Positions 12,971 through 20,836 of a DNA stretch of 38,840 bases are shown piece after piece. A program made the position numbers and the translations under genes. Origin of the DNA: Labilithrix sp. (GTDB lineage: Bacteria; Myxococcota_A; Polyangia; Polyangiales; Polyangiaceae). The notes beneath the pieces are model-generated. The model saw only the letters and a list, made by a program, of their open reading frames with translations. It was not told where the DNA came from and made no database searches. The DNA is taken from assembly GCA_028287065.1 (NCBI GenBank), contig JAQBQJ010000240.1, positions 1-38,840 on the forward strand, read 5' to 3'. Every line of letters begins with the position of its first letter. Within the stretch, counting starts at the first letter, position 1.

Positions 12971-14227
12971 GTGCGCGGCCTCCGGGGCTCCCTGATCATC
13001 CTGGCGGCCGGATTGGCCGGCATCGTCGGCGCGCAATGCAGCGTCTACGATACGTCGCTGCTCGCCCCGGACAGCACGCGCCCGGTCGCGAAAGACGGCG
13101 TGGGCTGGTGGTCGGGGCCCGGAGACCGGGGGTGCCAGAGCACGCGGGTCCCCACGCCCGAGGACCGGCCCGCGAAGAGCGGCGCGAGCGAAAAGGTCGT
13201 CCCGCCCATCTACCTCGCCGTGCAATCGACGCGCCTCGGGTCCCTCGCCGAGAGCGGCAAGCTCGACAACAACGCGTGGCAGGACATCGGGTTCGATCTC
13301 GACGGGGTGTGCACCGGCGTCGAGGAGTGCACCGGCGACGACTCGCCTCCGTCGTGCAAGCCGACGGTCCCGCAGATCTCGACGGACGGGCACCTCTGTC
13401 GCGACAACACGTTCGGCCGCCTCGAGTACGCCGCGGCGCTCGTCCCGGAGCTCTCGAAGAAGTACGGCCTCAGCGACGACGCGTTCAACTGCGCGCTCTG
13501 CGTCGGCGACTACAACTACCTGTTCCGGATCACCGACTACAACGGCGAGCCCGACGACGACCAGGTGCGGGTCGACCTCTATCCGTCGCCGGGCCTCGAG
13601 AAGCCGCTCCCGTGGAACTGCGCGGACCCTACGTGGAAGGACCATCCGTGCTTCACGCCCGATCAGCAGTTCACCGTCACGCCCGAATCGATGTCCGCGC
13701 CGCGCCCGGGCCCGGACTTCGGCGACGGCAAGCTGTTCGACACCGCAGCGTACGTGCGTGAGGGCTACCTCATCGTGAAGTTCCCGGAGGACACGTTGCT
13801 CTGGTTCCCCGGGTACAAGGCGCTCGTCGTCTCGTTCCCGATCAAGATCCAGAAGGGCATCGTCGCCGGGAAGCTCACGCGCGAGGGCGACGGCGTGTGG
13901 CGCATCACGGACGGCACGATCGGCGGACGCGTCCGCGGCAACGACCTCGTGCAAGGCTTCCGGCAGCTCGGGCTCTGCGAGCAGGATACGAACTACTCGA
14001 TCATGGTCGACTTCGTGAACAAGAACCTCGACGTGCTCGCCGACGGTCGAAAGGATTCGAACGTCACGTGCGACGCGATGAGCCTCGGCATCGCCTTCAA
14101 GGCGCAGCAGGTCCTCGCGGGAAAGATCGCGACCGTCGAGCCCCTCAAGGAGTGCGTGCTCCGCGGCACCGCGGTCGACGACGCCGGCGCGGACGCAGGC
14201 ATCGCGGATTCGGGCGGCGGAGGCTGA
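12971..14227 (+). CDS. Predicted lipoprotein, unknown function
   Basis: 418-aa predicted outer-membrane or surface lipoprotein: MRGLRGSLIILAAGLAGIVG followed by AQC (lipobox). The mature part is rich in Cys (about 12), Asp and Gly, with pairs such as CVGDYNYLFRITDYNGEPDDD. It contains SGPIS-free beta-type segments and a long strand-rich C-terminal half (GYLIVKFPEDTLLWFPG). It ends in an Asp/Ala/Gly tail (DDAGADAGIADSGGGG) typical of myxobacterial secreted proteins. I do not recognise a family. The conserved cysteines suggest disulfide bonds outside the cytoplasm. The GTG start fits both the signal peptide and the adjacent promoter-like box. It ends 13 nt from the convergent kinase gene. Confidence 0.8.
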   Translation: MRGLRGSLIILAAGLAGIVGAQCSVYDTSLLAPDSTRPVAKDGVGWWSGPGDRGCQSTRVPTPEDRPAKSGASEKVVPPIYLAVQSTRLGSLAESGKLDNNAWQDIGFDLDGVCTGVEECTGDDSPPSCKPTVPQISTDGHLCRDNTFGRLEYAAALVPELSKKYGLSDDAFNCALCVGDYNYLFRITDYNGEPDDDQVRVDLYPSPGLEKPLPWNCADPTWKDHPCFTPDQQFTVTPESMSAPRPGPDFGDGKLFDTAAYVREGYLIVKFPEDTLLWFPGYKALVVSFPIKIQKGIVAGKLTREGDGVWRITDGTIGGRVRGNDLVQGFRQLGLCEQDTNYSIMVDFVNKNLDVLADGRKDSNVTCDAMSLGIAFKAQQVLAGKIATVEPLKECVLRGTAVDDAGADAGIADSGGGG

Positions 14228-14240
14228 TCAGGTCGGCCGA

Positions 14241-15542
14241 TCAGGTGCCGGCGTCGGCGGCGAGCGATCGCCGCGCGACGATCCGCTCGAGCGCCTGGCT
14301 GAGCATCTGGATGACGAGCGGCTTCGGCAGCACGTCGCGCACGCCGATCGCGCCGAGCACGGGGCGGAGCGCCTGCCACTCGCGGCTGAGGACGAGGACG
14401 CTCGCACTGGAACCGCCGGACGCGGCGAGGACCTCCTTGACGACGTCGCCGACGTGCCGTTCGCAGCTCTCCTCGTCGATGAGGACGATGGCCGCGGATT
14501 CGTGCGTGAACGCCTCGACGAGGCCGCTCGACGTCGCGACATGCGCGACCTCCGCGTTCCTGCGCGCGCCCTCGACGACGCGCTTCGCGGCGCGGCTCAT
14601 CAGGCGGACGAGGCCTTCGTCGCGAGCGAGGATGAGGATGCGCTCGATCGGCGCTCCCGCGTTGCGGACGCTCGACGTCGGAGCGACGGTGTCCCGCTTC
14701 CTCTGCTTCTCGCTGCGCCGCAGCGCGTCTGCGAGCTCCTCGACGAACGCGATCGCGGTCTCGTGGCGCTCCTCGGGCGCCTTCGCGAGCGCACGCATGA
14801 ACGCCGGATCGAGCAGCGCGAGGTCGGGCCGACGCGCCGAGAGGAGCGGAGGCGGGCTCTTCAAATGCCCTTTCAAGATCTCGAACACGTCGTCGTGCTC
14901 GAACACGGCGTGCCCGGTGAAGAGCTCGTACGCGGTGCACGCGAGCGCGTAGATGTCGGCGCGGAACGTCGTGCGCGTGCCGTCGGGATCGGTCGCCTGC
15001 TCGGGCGCCATGTACATCGGGGTCCCGGCGGTGATCGAGAAGCGCGGGTTCGATGCGCTGCGGCGGCGCGCGAGGCCGAAGTCGATGAGCACCGGTCTCC
15101 CGGTTTCGGCCTCGATGACGATGTTGCTCGGCTTGACGTCACGATGGACGAGCTTCCGCTCGTGGACCGCGCCGAGCCCGTTCGCGACGGCGCGGACGAT
15201 CTCGATGCTCTGCGCGACGTCCACCGTCTCGCCGTTGTCGATGGCGCTCTCGAGGCTGCGACCCTCGACGTACTCCATCGCGAAGTAGAAGGAGCGGGCG
15301 TGGGGCCCGAACGCGTACACCTGCACGACATTCTGGTGCCGGATCTTCGCGAGCGCCTGCGCCTCCTTCTTGAAGCGCTCGATCGTGACCGGATCGGACG
15401 CGTGCCCCGGATCGATCACCTTGATGGCGACGGCGCGGTCGAGGAAGACGTCCTCCGCGAGATGGACGACGCCCATCGACCCCGCCCCGAGCTCGCGAAT
15501 CAACTTGTAGCGACCGTCGATCAACCGCGAAGGTATGGGCAC
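14241..15542 (-). CDS. Ser/Thr protein kinase with C-terminal receiver domain
   Basis: 433-aa kinase. Residues 12-275 are a complete eukaryote-like kinase domain: Gly loop GAGSMGVV (20-26), Lys41 in AIK, HRDVKPSN with Asp135, DFG 154-156, APEQ and DIYALACTAYELFTG. After a basic linker, residues 300-423 look like a receiver domain: ILILARDEG with an acidic pair, Asp356 in VLIDEE, a Ser at the switch position (VLVLS) and Lys407 in LPKP. This would join Hanks-type and two-component signalling in one chain. There is no transmembrane helix, so it is cytoplasmic. The GTG start is preceded at 6 nt by TAGGTC, a possible -10 box. It is divergent from the GH31 gene. Whether the receiver takes phosphate is untested. 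Confidence 0.92.
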   Translation of the reverse strand: MPIPSRLIDGRYKLIRELGAGSMGVVHLAEDVFLDRAVAIKVIDPGHASDPVTIERFKKEAQALAKIRHQNVVQVYAFGPHARSFYFAMEYVEGRSLESAIDNGETVDVAQSIEIVRAVANGLGAVHERKLVHRDVKPSNIVIEAETGRPVLIDFGLARRRSASNPRFSITAGTPMYMAPEQATDPDGTRTTFRADIYALACTAYELFTGHAVFEHDDVFEILKGHLKSPPPLLSARRPDLALLDPAFMRALAKAPEERHETAIAFVEELADALRRSEKQRKRDTVAPTSSVRNAGAPIERILILARDEGLVRLMSRAAKRVVEGARRNAEVAHVATSSGLVEAFTHESAAIVLIDEESCERHVGDVVKEVLAASGGSSASVLVLSREWQALRPVLGAIGVRDVLPKPLVIQMLSQALERIVARRSLAADAGT

Positions 15543-15710
15543 GCTGGTGACCTATCCCCCCGCGGATAGTTGTGACACGCTCCGTCGCAAACGCACGAGA
15601 CGTACGCCCGAGGGGGGTTGACGGATCGTAGGCGATACGGTCGCCGGAGTGGAAAACGTCGGCGGTCGAGCGCCGATTCGGTTCGGCGGTGGTACTTTTC
15701 CGGACCCCGG
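15543..15710. promoter_or_regulatory. Divergent regulatory region between kinase and GH31 genes
   Basis: 168 bp between divergent starts. It holds the inverted repeat CTATCC-N6-GGATAG (15552-15569), sited just upstream of the kinase GTG and overlapping its likely -10 (TAGGTC with TGTCAC 17 nt upstream, minus strand); this is a candidate operator. A TTGACG lies at 15618-15623 on the plus strand, but no -10 sits at the right distance. TACTTT at 15693-15698 is the best -10 candidate for the GH31 gene, without a convincing -35. Confidence 0.4.
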
Positions 15711-18224
15711 ATGCGCTCCCGCCTCGCCCCCTTCGCCTTCTTTTTCGTCGCACTCGCACCCACCGCTGCGTGCGGCGACGACGACGAGGCACCGCCTCCG
15801 GTCGAGCTCGGCGGCGGGCCGGCGTCCGTGAAGGTCACGCTCGACCCGTTCGAGATCCGGATCCTCGACGCGCGAGGCGGTGAGGTGCTGCGCACGCTCA
15901 CGGGCGGCGAGGCCGATGGATACGGCAGCCCCGGCGCGACGCGCGACGACGGCGTCGACAACGTGCAGGTCATCCCGGGTTGGGACGGCTTCGTGCCCGA
16001 GGAGCAGCCGTGGACCCACCCGGGCGCGGGCAGGCTGATCGCGCGGACCGACACGACGGCGAGCTTCGAGCTCGCATCGGATCGCGGGACCATCGGCGTC
16101 ACCGTGACGCTCGCCGGTCCGAAGGTGACGATCGCGACGACCGCCGCATCGCGTGCGGGCGATCCGACCTGGAACAAGTCGACGCTCGCGTTCGCGCTCC
16201 GCCCGGACGAGCACTTCTTCGGGCTCGGCGAGCGCTTCGCGAGCCTCGATCATCGCGGACTCTCGATGTACTCGTGGGCCGAGGAAGGCTCGCTCGGCGG
16301 CGGCGAGGATCGTCCGCGCGACGACGCGAACCCGTACCCGAACGGGCCGTCGATGACGTATTTCCCGGTCCCGTTCTTCATGTCGAGCGCGGGCTACGCC
16401 GTGCACCTCGCGACGACGTACCGGACGGAGACGCATTTCGGCAGCCAGCGGCCGGACGCGTGGCGCGTGGCGGTCAGTGACACGAAGCTCGAGACGGTCG
16501 TCTACGTGCACGACGATCCGCTCGCGTCGCTCGACGACTTCACGCGCGACACCGGCCGCCCGATGGTGCCGGCGACGTGGGTGTTCGGGCCGCGTCGCAT
16601 CGTCGAGCGCGGCGCGATGGCGCTCGGGATGGAGGAGCAGAAGCTGCTCCGGCTGAAGAAGGTGCCCACCACCGCGATCGACGACAACGTGCACTTCCTC
16701 CCCGCGCGCTCCGAGCTCGGACACGAGACGGAGCTCGCGCAGTGGACGAAGGACGTCCACGCGCTCGGCTACAAGGTGCTCGCGTACAACAACCCGTACG
16801 TGTCGTCGTCGCTCGAGAAGGGGAAGCCCGACTTCGAGTACGGCAAGGCGCACGGCCTGTTCGCGCTCGATGCCGACGGGCAGGTCGGCGAGACGTTCTT
16901 CATCTCGGGCGAGTCGCAGTCCGTCGCGACCATCGACTTGACGAAGCCGGAGGCCGTGGCGTGGTTCCAGGACCTGCTGCGTCGATCGGTGGCGCTCGGG
17001 TACGACGGATGGATGCACGACTTCGGCGAGTACGTGCGCCGTCCGTGGAAGTTCGGCGACGGCCGCAGCGGCGAGGCCGTGCACAACGAGTTCCCCGTGC
17101 TCTCGGCGAAGGCCGCGCACGATCTCCTCGTGAAGGAGAAGCCCGACGACTTCCTCTTCTACGTACGCTCCGGATACACGGGCACGCAGCAGTACGTGCC
17201 CGGCGTGTGGAGCGGCGACCCCGAGGCGACGTTCGACGAGACCCAGGGGCTCATCGCGAACCTGCGCGCCGGGCTGAACCTGGGGATGAGCGGCGTGCCG
17301 ATCTGGGGCAGCGACATCGCCGGCTTCAAGTGCATCACGGACTTCCCGCGCGACAAGGAGGTCTATCTGCGATGGGCCGAGGTCGGCGCCGTCTCGCCGA
17401 TGATGATGGACGAGACGGCCTGCTCGAATCCGCTCGGCAGGCGGGAAAAATGGCATCTCTGGGATGACCAGGAGACGATCGACGTCTACGGCGCGCACGC
17501 GCGCATGCACACACGGCTAGCGCCGTATTTCGACGTGCTCGCGCGCGAGTCGCACGCGACGGGCGTCCCGATCATGCGTCACCCGTTCCTCTACCATCCG
17601 CACGAGCCGGAGGTCTGGGCCTCGGACAGCTCGTTCTATCTCGGGCCTTCGCTGTTCACGTCGCCGGTGGTGCGGCGCGGCGCGACGACGAAGGACACGT
17701 GGCTTCCGCCGGGGAAGTGGGTCGATCTGTCGGACATGGTCGTGTACGACGGCGGCAAGCACGCGACGATTCCGGCGCCGCTCGCGAAGCTGCCGATGCT
17801 GGTGAAGGACGGCGGGATCGTGCCGATGCTCGACAGCTCGATCGAGACGCTCGCGCCGGCGACCGATCCCACCGTGATCACGATGGCGAGGGTCGCCGAC
17901 CGCCTCGATGTCGTCGTCGCGCTCTCGGCAGGGAAAGAAGCGCGCATCACCATGGCCGACGGCACCGAGCTGGTCGCGCGACGCAAGATGGGGGGCGGCG
18001 CAGCGAGCGGCTTCGCCGAGGTGCCGGTGGAGCAAGTCGCGATGTGCGACGGCAAGGCCGCGACGGAAGGCTGCCTCGTCGCACGCGAAGAGGGCATGGT
18101 CTCGCGGCTGCGGCTCACGACGCCGCTGGCGGCGGTGAGCGACGTCGCACACGACGACGTCGAGCTGTCGGCGCACGGCCCGAGCGCGCGAAGGGTGCGG
18201 TGGGACGTGCTGCGCACGCATTGA
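15711..18224 (+). CDS. Lipoprotein GH31 glycoside hydrolase (alpha-glycosidase)
   Basis: 837-aa GH31 enzyme with a lipoprotein signal (MRSRLAPFAFFFVALAP, then TAAC lipobox), so it acts at the cell envelope. The nucleophile is Asp437 in GWMHDFGEY and the acid/base is Asp503 in VWSGDPE, 66 residues apart. The HDFGEY, SGYTGTQQ, WSGD and GSDIAGF motifs place it nearer the YihQ/YicI-like clade than classical maltases. The Gln/Arg/Trp residues that read sulfoquinovose in YihQ are not apparent in the TTAIDDN-VHFLPAR segment, so I call an alpha-glycosidase of unknown substrate. The start at 15711 is chosen for the signal peptide; an upstream in-frame extension would be basic and non-signal-like. The structured element begins right after its stop. 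Confidence 0.9.
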   Translation: MRSRLAPFAFFFVALAPTAACGDDDEAPPPVELGGGPASVKVTLDPFEIRILDARGGEVLRTLTGGEADGYGSPGATRDDGVDNVQVIPGWDGFVPEEQPWTHPGAGRLIARTDTTASFELASDRGTIGVTVTLAGPKVTIATTAASRAGDPTWNKSTLAFALRPDEHFFGLGERFASLDHRGLSMYSWAEEGSLGGGEDRPRDDANPYPNGPSMTYFPVPFFMSSAGYAVHLATTYRTETHFGSQRPDAWRVAVSDTKLETVVYVHDDPLASLDDFTRDTGRPMVPATWVFGPRRIVERGAMALGMEEQKLLRLKKVPTTAIDDNVHFLPARSELGHETELAQWTKDVHALGYKVLAYNNPYVSSSLEKGKPDFEYGKAHGLFALDADGQVGETFFISGESQSVATIDLTKPEAVAWFQDLLRRSVALGYDGWMHDFGEYVRRPWKFGDGRSGEAVHNEFPVLSAKAAHDLLVKEKPDDFLFYVRSGYTGTQQYVPGVWSGDPEATFDETQGLIANLRAGLNLGMSGVPIWGSDIAGFKCITDFPRDKEVYLRWAEVGAVSPMMMDETACSNPLGRREKWHLWDDQETIDVYGAHARMHTRLAPYFDVLARESHATGVPIMRHPFLYHPHEPEVWASDSSFYLGPSLFTSPVVRRGATTKDTWLPPGKWVDLSDMVVYDGGKHATIPAPLAKLPMLVKDGGIVPMLDSSIETLAPATDPTVITMARVADRLDVVVALSAGKEARITMADGTELVARRKMGGGAASGFAEVPVEQVAMCDGKAATEGCLVAREEGMVSRLRLTTPLAAVSDVAHDDVELSAHGPSARRVRWDVLRTH

Positions 18225-18570
18225 TTCGAGAAGTCCGAGAAAAGCGCGAAAGCGCGAACGGTCTGGTTTCGATCGCGACCGGTTGCCTCGTGGTTGCGGT
18301 CGGAATCGCTCCGCGCGCTGCGGCCGTGATCGAGATCGGTGGCGCGTCGCGATCGCGCGGAACGATTCCGCCCGCTGGATCGAGTCTCCGACCCGACCTG
18401 TCGACGTGATCCGCAATTTCGACCGCTGTCCCAACCAGGTCGGATGGAGGGTCGAAATTGCGGGAGACGTTGCAGGTCGGGTCGGAGACTTCGCGAACGG
18501 CAGCGAGGGGACAGCCCGAAATAGAAGCGAGACCCCTTCGCGCTTTCGCGTTTTTCTCAGACTTCTCGGG
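18225..18570 (+). repeat. Nested palindromic intergenic element, long copy
   Basis: Intergenic element filling the gap between the GH31 stop and the next lipoprotein. Outer arms 18227-18258 and 18537-18568 are inverted copies (30/32) and match the arms at 9838-9914. Between them are a 17-bp inverted repeat (18301-18317 / 18354-18370, one mismatch), a perfect 18-bp one (18383-18400 / 18473-18490) and, nested in it, a perfect 14-bp one (18411-18424 / 18450-18463). The segment GGTCGGAATCGC near 18298 also occurs in the loop of the short copy. It has no plausible coding content. It could be a structured 3'-UTR RNA, a REP/MITE-like mobile repeat or both. Confidence 0.88.
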
Positions 18571-18585
18571 ATTACCATCACCACC

Positions 18586-19878
18586 ATGAAGGTCAGGTTC
18601 GTCATGAGCATCATGGCTGCTGCGGGGGTGGCTTCGTGTGGTGGGCCCGACGCTGCTGCGCCCGTGCCGCCCGTGACCAGCGCGATGCCGAATACGCCGG
18701 CGGCGCCCGGTCCGAGCAACGACGGCGGCGCAGGCGATCGTGGTGCGTCTGCGCCGCCTGCCAGTGCTGCGCCTTCGTTCGCGGACGACGTGGCCTTCCT
18801 CACCAAGTACGGCGCGGTGCACGTGCTCGAGGCGCCCAACGGTGGGCGTGTCGCGCTCTCCGCCAAGTATCAGGGTCGCGTGATGACCAGCGCCGTCGAC
18901 GCCAGCGGACGGAGCTTCGGTTGGATCAACCGCGACTTCATCGCCGCCGGGAAGACCGGCACGCAGTTCGACAACTACGGCGGTGAGGATCGCTTCTGGC
19001 TCGGGCCTGAAGGAGGTCAATTCGGCCTGTATTTCCCGCCCGGCAAGCCGTTCACGTTCGACACGTGGCAGGTGCCCGCCGCCCTGCAAGAGGGCGCATG
19101 GGAAATGACCGAGGCCACGCCCGCGCGCGCCGTCTTCCAGAAGGCGATGACCGTGACCAACTGGTCCGGCACCGCATTCACGATCGCGGTCGAGCGCACG
19201 GTCTCGCTCGTCGAGGCGCCGAAGGCCGAAGGCGTGCGCGCCGTCGCCTACGAGACCGTCAACAAGATCACCAACAAGGGCACCGCCGCATGGAAGCGTG
19301 AGACGGGTCTTCCTTCGATCTGGATCCTCGCGATGTTCGCGCCCTCGTCGGACGCGCACGTCATCGTCCCGTTCGAGAACGGCCCTTCGACGAAGGGCAC
19401 GCCGGTCGTCAACGATGCCTACTTCGGCAAGGTCGCGAGCGAGCGCCTCGCCGTGCACGAGGATCGCGGCTTCCTCGTCTTCACGTGCGACGGCAAGGAG
19501 CGCGGGAAGATCGGCGTCGGTCCCGCGCGCGCGAAGCCCACGCTCGGCAGCTACAGCGCGCAGGCGAAGCTGCTCACGGTCGTGCAGTACGACAAGCCGA
19601 AGCCGAACGCGGTGTACGTCAACAGCATGTGGGAGAAGCAGAAGGCGCCGTACACCGGCGACGTCGTGAACAGCTACAACGACGGCTCACCGGCGCCCGG
19701 TAAGCCGCCGCTCGGAGGCTTCTACGAGATCGAGACGAGCTCTCCCGGCGCCGAGCTCGCGCCCGGACAGTCGCTCGTGCACACGCATCGCACGTTCCAC
19801 ATCGTCGGCGACGCGCCGGGGCTCGAGCCGCTCGCGAAGAAGATGCTCGGCGTCTCGCTCGGCGAGATCACGCGCTGA
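18586..19878 (+). CDS. DUF6786-like lipoprotein
   Basis: 430-aa predicted lipoprotein (MKVRFVMSIMAAAGVASC; lipobox VASC), followed by a Pro/Ala/Gly-rich linker to about residue 60. The rest is beta-rich with FGWINRDFIAAG, NYGGEDRFWLGPEGGQFGLYF and TGLPSIWILAMF, which I associate with the DUF6786 family, probably a galactose-mutarotase-like beta-sandwich. This recall-based family call is moderate. The ATG at 18586 follows the palindromic element by 15 nt; there is no Shine-Dalgarno, and TACCAT at 18573-18578 lies 7 nt upstream, so a leaderless start is possible. Sitting after a GH31 glycosidase with the same surface anchoring, it may work on the same carbohydrate; this is inference. Confidence 0.8.
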   Translation: MKVRFVMSIMAAAGVASCGGPDAAAPVPPVTSAMPNTPAAPGPSNDGGAGDRGASAPPASAAPSFADDVAFLTKYGAVHVLEAPNGGRVALSAKYQGRVMTSAVDASGRSFGWINRDFIAAGKTGTQFDNYGGEDRFWLGPEGGQFGLYFPPGKPFTFDTWQVPAALQEGAWEMTEATPARAVFQKAMTVTNWSGTAFTIAVERTVSLVEAPKAEGVRAVAYETVNKITNKGTAAWKRETGLPSIWILAMFAPSSDAHVIVPFENGPSTKGTPVVNDAYFGKVASERLAVHEDRGFLVFTCDGKERGKIGVGPARAKPTLGSYSAQAKLLTVVQYDKPKPNAVYVNSMWEKQKAPYTGDVVNSYNDGSPAPGKPPLGGFYEIETSSPGAELAPGQSLVHTHRTFHIVGDAPGLEPLAKKMLGVSLGEITR

Positions 19879-19899
19879 CGACGCGCGCGAGCTTCTCGA

Positions 19900-20310
19900 C
19901 TACGCGCGGCGCTTTGGGCCCTTGCTCGGCGGCACGGCCTTCGGCTCGGGCTTGCCAACCGCACGCGGTGCGCGACGCGGTGCGCTCGACGACTTCGGTG
20001 CGAGCTTCGCCTTCGTGTCGCGCGGCGCGGTGTTCGCCTTCGACTTGGCCTTCGTCGTCTTCGCCTTTGCCTTCGGCTTTGCGGCGTGATGCGCGGGCGG
20101 CGGAGCGGACGCCGGCGGAGGCGATGCCTTCGTCGTCGGCGGCTTCGCGGACTCCTGCGCGAGCACGCTCGCCGTCGAGGCGCCTTGCTTCGCATGCTCG
20201 CCGCCGTCGGCTCGAGCCGTCGTCGCCGCGGTGGTCAGCGCGAGCGCGAATGCCGCCGACAGCGCGGTCTTGAGCACGAACGCGACCTTCTGGGCGACGG
20301 GTGACGGCAT
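19900..20310 (-). CDS. Secreted Lys/Ala/Pro-rich low-complexity protein
   Basis: 136-aa protein with a signal peptide (KVAFVLKTALSAAFALALTT, cleavage near ARADGG). The mature part is low-complexity and very basic, made of Lys, Ala, Pro and Ser (KPKAKAKTTKAKSKA, PSKGPKRRA), resembling histone-H1-like tails. No domain is recognised. It might bind an anionic surface polymer or simply be disordered. It is convergent with the DUF6786-like gene, with 21 nt between the stops. Confidence 0.65.
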   Translation of the reverse strand: MPSPVAQKVAFVLKTALSAAFALALTTAATTARADGGEHAKQGASTASVLAQESAKPPTTKASPPPASAPPPAHHAAKPKAKAKTTKAKSKANTAPRDTKAKLAPKSSSAPRRAPRAVGKPEPKAVPPSKGPKRRA

Positions 20311-20440
20311 CGGGATGAAAACCCCTGAGCAACAGGAGTGCCGTCGTAGGGCCCCCGATTGTCCTCATGATCTCGTGGCACGTGCGCGCGCCGCGGCGTG
20401 CGGAGTCGAGGGTAGGTCGCAGCAGTGCGGCCTTCGGTCC

Positions 20441-20767
20441 TCAGGCGTGGGTCGCCGGCTGCGCCGGTCGATCGCCGGGCAGACCGCGCGCGTCACGATC
20501 GAGAGCCTCGGCGCTGCGGACGTGCGCGGTGCGCGCCTCGTCGCGGAGCAGCCACATTCCGCCTTCGCTCATCGTGACCGAGATCACGTCGTACTCGGCA
20601 TTCTCGAGCATCACGCGCAGCGGCAGCTCGCTCGTCCAGGGCCACGCGACGACGCGCCAGGTCTCCTTCGACGCCTCGAGCTCCGCGGCCGCCGCGGTCT
20701 CGCGAAAGCGTCGCAGGCCTTCGCGGCCTTCGCTCTTCATGCGCTTCTCTTCGGGCCATACGATCAT
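20441..20767 (-). CDS. Small hypothetical protein, 108 aa
   Basis: No family recognised. The first 30 residues are charged and helical (MIVWPEEKRMKSEGREGLRRF); the middle has a strand-like pattern (WRVVAWPWTSELPLRVMLENAEYDVISVTMSEGGMW cut here into pieces VMLENAEYDVISVTM and GGMWLLRDEAR), then an Arg/Pro-rich tail. It has no signal peptide. ATG 20767 has a good ribosome site (GGAGGAG) about 7 nt upstream, which favours a real gene. It follows the glycosyltransferase by 69 nt on the same strand. Confidence 0.6.
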   Translation of the reverse strand: MIVWPEEKRMKSEGREGLRRFRETAAAAELEASKETWRVVAWPWTSELPLRVMLENAEYDVISVTMSEGGMWLLRDEARTAHVRSAEALDRDARGLPGDRPAQPATHA

Positions 20768-20836
20768 GAGAGAGCTCCTCCGAATCCGTTGGGGTGGCCA
20801 CCGCACCATCGCACGGCCGGGGCCCCGCCAGGAAGA

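Noticed and set aside
11334..12995. A 553-codon plus-strand open frame opposite the HEAT-repeat gene
   Set aside because: Leu/Arg/Asp/Val-rich complement of a helical repeat gene; the minus frame has a ribosome site and regular HEAT repeats.
15552..17510. A 652-codon minus-strand open frame opposite the GH31 gene
   Set aside because: Arg/His/Asp-rich shadow with no protein family features; GH31 catalytic motifs are intact on the plus strand.
15711..18224. Calling the GH31 gene a sulfoquinovosidase (yihQ)
   Set aside because: The catalytic motifs resemble YihQ, but the substrate-reading Gln/Arg/Trp residues are not seen in the expected segment.
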